From Paulownia fortunei (taxonomy: Eukaryota; Streptophyta; Magnoliopsida; Lamiales; Paulowniaceae), in NCBI GenBank assembly GCA_019321725.1, contig CM033105.1, positions 17,763,861-17,827,860 on the forward strand: 64,000 nt of DNA, in the 5' to 3' direction. The position numbers and the translations under genes are program-made. Positions 62,194 to 64,000 of the stretch are shown here, in pieces; the first letter of the stretch is position 1, and the number at the start of each line of letters is the position of its first letter. The notes under the pieces are model-generated. The model was given only the letters and a program-made list of their open reading frames with translations. It made no database searches and was not told where the DNA came from.

Positions 62194-62392
62194 CACTGTT
62201 TTTAGTGATTTCTGACTTGAGCGTTGAAGGAGCTACGCTAGGGAAACCTAGCGTCCCTCCTAACTTTTTGATATTTTGCAGATTATAGGTAAAATCATGA
62301 CAAAATGGAATCAATTTTGCAAAACCCCAAATTTGTTGTTTAAATTTTTCAAAAAAAATAAATTTATTTAATATCAATTTTTATCCGCATCA

Positions 62393-64000
62393 TATATATA
62401 AAACTTTTAATGAGTTTAGACTTCAAATCAGCTAGAAGTTTACAAGTTTGGTTTAATAGTTTTTAAGTCTAATTTTATATAATTTTAAGATAAGCCCAAC
62501 TCGATTCAAAGGTTAGTGTTTGAATTTAAATTCAACCTCAAAGTGATCGGAGCTAAGACCAATATAGAGAACTTAAATTAGGGGGAAAATCCTAAAATTA
62601 ATTCAAAAAAGAAATTGTAATGCTTACACGTTGGCAATGCATTGAATTTGATTTCATTTATTATAGAGATAATTAGTATTTTGATTTGATGAATTTAAGT
62701 TTAACATTCTGTAGAATTATCTTGAAGTGTTTTGAGATTATTAATTATTTTTATTTGATAATTTAAATTTAAATAATTAATTGTACTAAAAATTCGAATA
62801 ACAAAATAAAATTGTGCCGTCGGCTTGACTTGAAGTTCATATTAATTTTTAAATCAAGTCCAAGTTTTGTGCAAAAATGCTCGAACAAACTCCAACAAAA
62901 TAGAGTTAAAACTAAGGATACCTCTAATGAAATCCTAAATATTATATTTAATACACTTACTCGCATCTAAAAATATTTCTATATTACTTAAATTTAAATT
63001 AAAATTAAGAATACCTAGTCTCTATGTTTATGACTGTACTTTAATAGCAATAAAAAATGTACAACACCGACTTTTAGCTTTTTTTATTATGTTAATTGCG
63101 TATCTATATATAATTCTATATGCGGGCATTACAAGAATCTTCATTCATTTGAAAGTATTATAAGAAAAACATGTGTACAGTATGATGGACAAGACAGAGA
63201 AATTTCCAACGTTTCATTAACGCTGATTATTTGTGCAGGATATATGTGCACTCTAACAGCAGCAGTGGTCAGAAAAAACTGTAAGTATTTGGTCCTAGTG
63301 GAGACAAGGAGTATGAATTTATTTCAGATTTCCTTTCATGGTGGGAACCTTAAAAGATAGAAAGTGAACTTTCAAGAAATCAACACCACTCACAGGATCT
63401 TGCAATGGACAAGGATAATGACTTTGATATTAACAGAAAATCATTCTTGAAGTTTATGTCTGTCAAATTATTAGAAATATTAAATATTATAAATATCTCC
63501 TTTAAAATAATTTAACTAAATTTTTGCATAAGATGATCATTCAATAAAGTATCATGTCAAGTAAGAGGTTTTGAATTCAAATTTCTAAAGTCAAAAAAAG
63601 TCCTGCACTTTAGAAAAAAAACAATTGCCACTTAAACTTGATTTTTTGATCATGCGAAAAAAATTTACTGTACTTGACATATACTCCGTCCAAATTAATT
63701 GTTCTAGTATGAGGGTCAGCTTTTTAATATTTTGAATAATAAAATATAATCGATTTTGATATTTTGAAAATTTTCAAATTCAAAAATTTAATGTTTATTA
63801 TTTTTTTAAAAATATTATTAATATTATTTTCCAAAACAAAAAGTAAACTGCTTATTGTTACTAATTAAAAAAGGGTAAATTCCATTTGCCCACCTTCAAC
63901 TACTACCGCCGAAATAAGATTGCGCTCCCCATTAGTTTTAATTGCACCACTTTGGCCTCTCTATTTTTATAATTTCTTTAATTATATGTTTATTTTTAAA
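62393..64000. other. Intergenic DNA to the window end
   Basis: AT-rich. No gene recognised. 63190-63430 has a less AT-biased patch with no supportable reading frame. ATACTCCGTCCAAATTAATT at about 63682 resembles a Stowaway/mariner end, and GGGTAAATTCCATTTGCCC at about 63873 resembles a small-element terminus, but their partners are not visible. Confidence 0.45.

Larger units (their letters stand above)
54831..62392 (+). mobile_element. Non-coding LTR retrotransposon (LARD-like), 3' LTR split by another element
   Basis: LTR1 is 54831-55356; LTR2 is 58199-62392 minus the inserted element (58560-62193 and one target repeat), about 555 bp. Both LTRs share e.g. TATTGAATTGGGTC, AATCTTTAGG, TTTATCACATAAG, TTTCTGACTTG and CCTCCTAACT, and both end CCG(T/C)ATCA. 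The flanks TATAT (54826-54830, 62393-62397) match as a 5-bp target duplication, although in low-complexity sequence. After LTR1, AATTAGCGACGTTTATGG may be a decayed TTGGCGCCGTT-type primer site; before LTR2, GTGTGGGAGACTA is a candidate polypurine tract. The 2.84-kb interior lacks gag and pol but holds tandem repeats. Confidence 0.8.
58199..62392 (+). repeat. 3' LTR of the LARD-like element, interrupted at 58559/62194
   Basis: The left part is 58199-58559 and the right part resumes after the target repeat at 62199-62392. Joined, the parts align with LTR1 across the insertion point (GATTATTC-CCATA... then GATTTCTGACTTG). Confidence 0.82.

Overview
The window is nuclear DNA of a flowering plant, most likely a eudicot. 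It is AT-rich and intron-containing, with plant-type families (UGT74-like glycosyltransferase, DUF1677, plant RING-H2 ligase), and more than half of it is transposon-derived. The UGT looks asterid-like, perhaps Lamiales, but that is only an impression. I found no rRNA, convincing tRNA, CRISPR array or bacterial-type operon.

Layout. (1) 1-7468: the 5' part of a decayed hAT transposon (RICESLEEPER type, minus strand), apparently inserted into the gag region of a minus-strand Ty1/copia element whose 1.4-kb 5' LTR ends at 7468. (2) 7469-13100: AT-rich intergenic DNA with two TIR elements, microsatellites and a tRNA-like relic. (3) 13181-20009: a six-exon RING-H2 ubiquitin ligase gene (541 aa). 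(4) 19190-28094: a direct segmental duplication of the RING 3' end plus a UGT74-type glucosyltransferase on the opposite strand. The left UGT is a pseudogene cut off by an internal fragment of the same copia family; the right UGT (464 aa, two exons) is intact, while its attached RING exons are an orphan. (5) 28095-39796: AT-rich DNA with a decayed Helitron helicase (31750-33060) and an array of AT-rich repeat units (33690-38090). (6) 39797-40231: an intronless DUF1677 gene. (7) 41665-45518: a five-exon gene for a 533-aa protein I cannot name. (8) 46503-54047: a Tnt1-like copia element with both LTRs and 5-bp target duplication, interrupted by a 2.6-kb LTR-like insertion with its own target duplication. 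(9) 54831-62392: a non-coding LTR retrotransposon whose 3' LTR is split by a second complete LTR element (58560-62193) that carries only gag.

Four genes look functional: the RING-H2 ligase, the UGT74-like enzyme, the DUF1677 protein and the 533-aa protein. They are unrelated neighbours rather than a pathway, although the RING and UGT genes were copied together. I see no clearly new molecular system. The strongest observations are structural: the RING-UGT duplication with a datable hAT MITE insertion and its empty site, and the doubly nested, target-duplication-bounded LTR elements, two of which carry tandem repeats just upstream of the polypurine tract. Exon joins were derived by hand from splice signals and reading phase; no alignment or database search was run.
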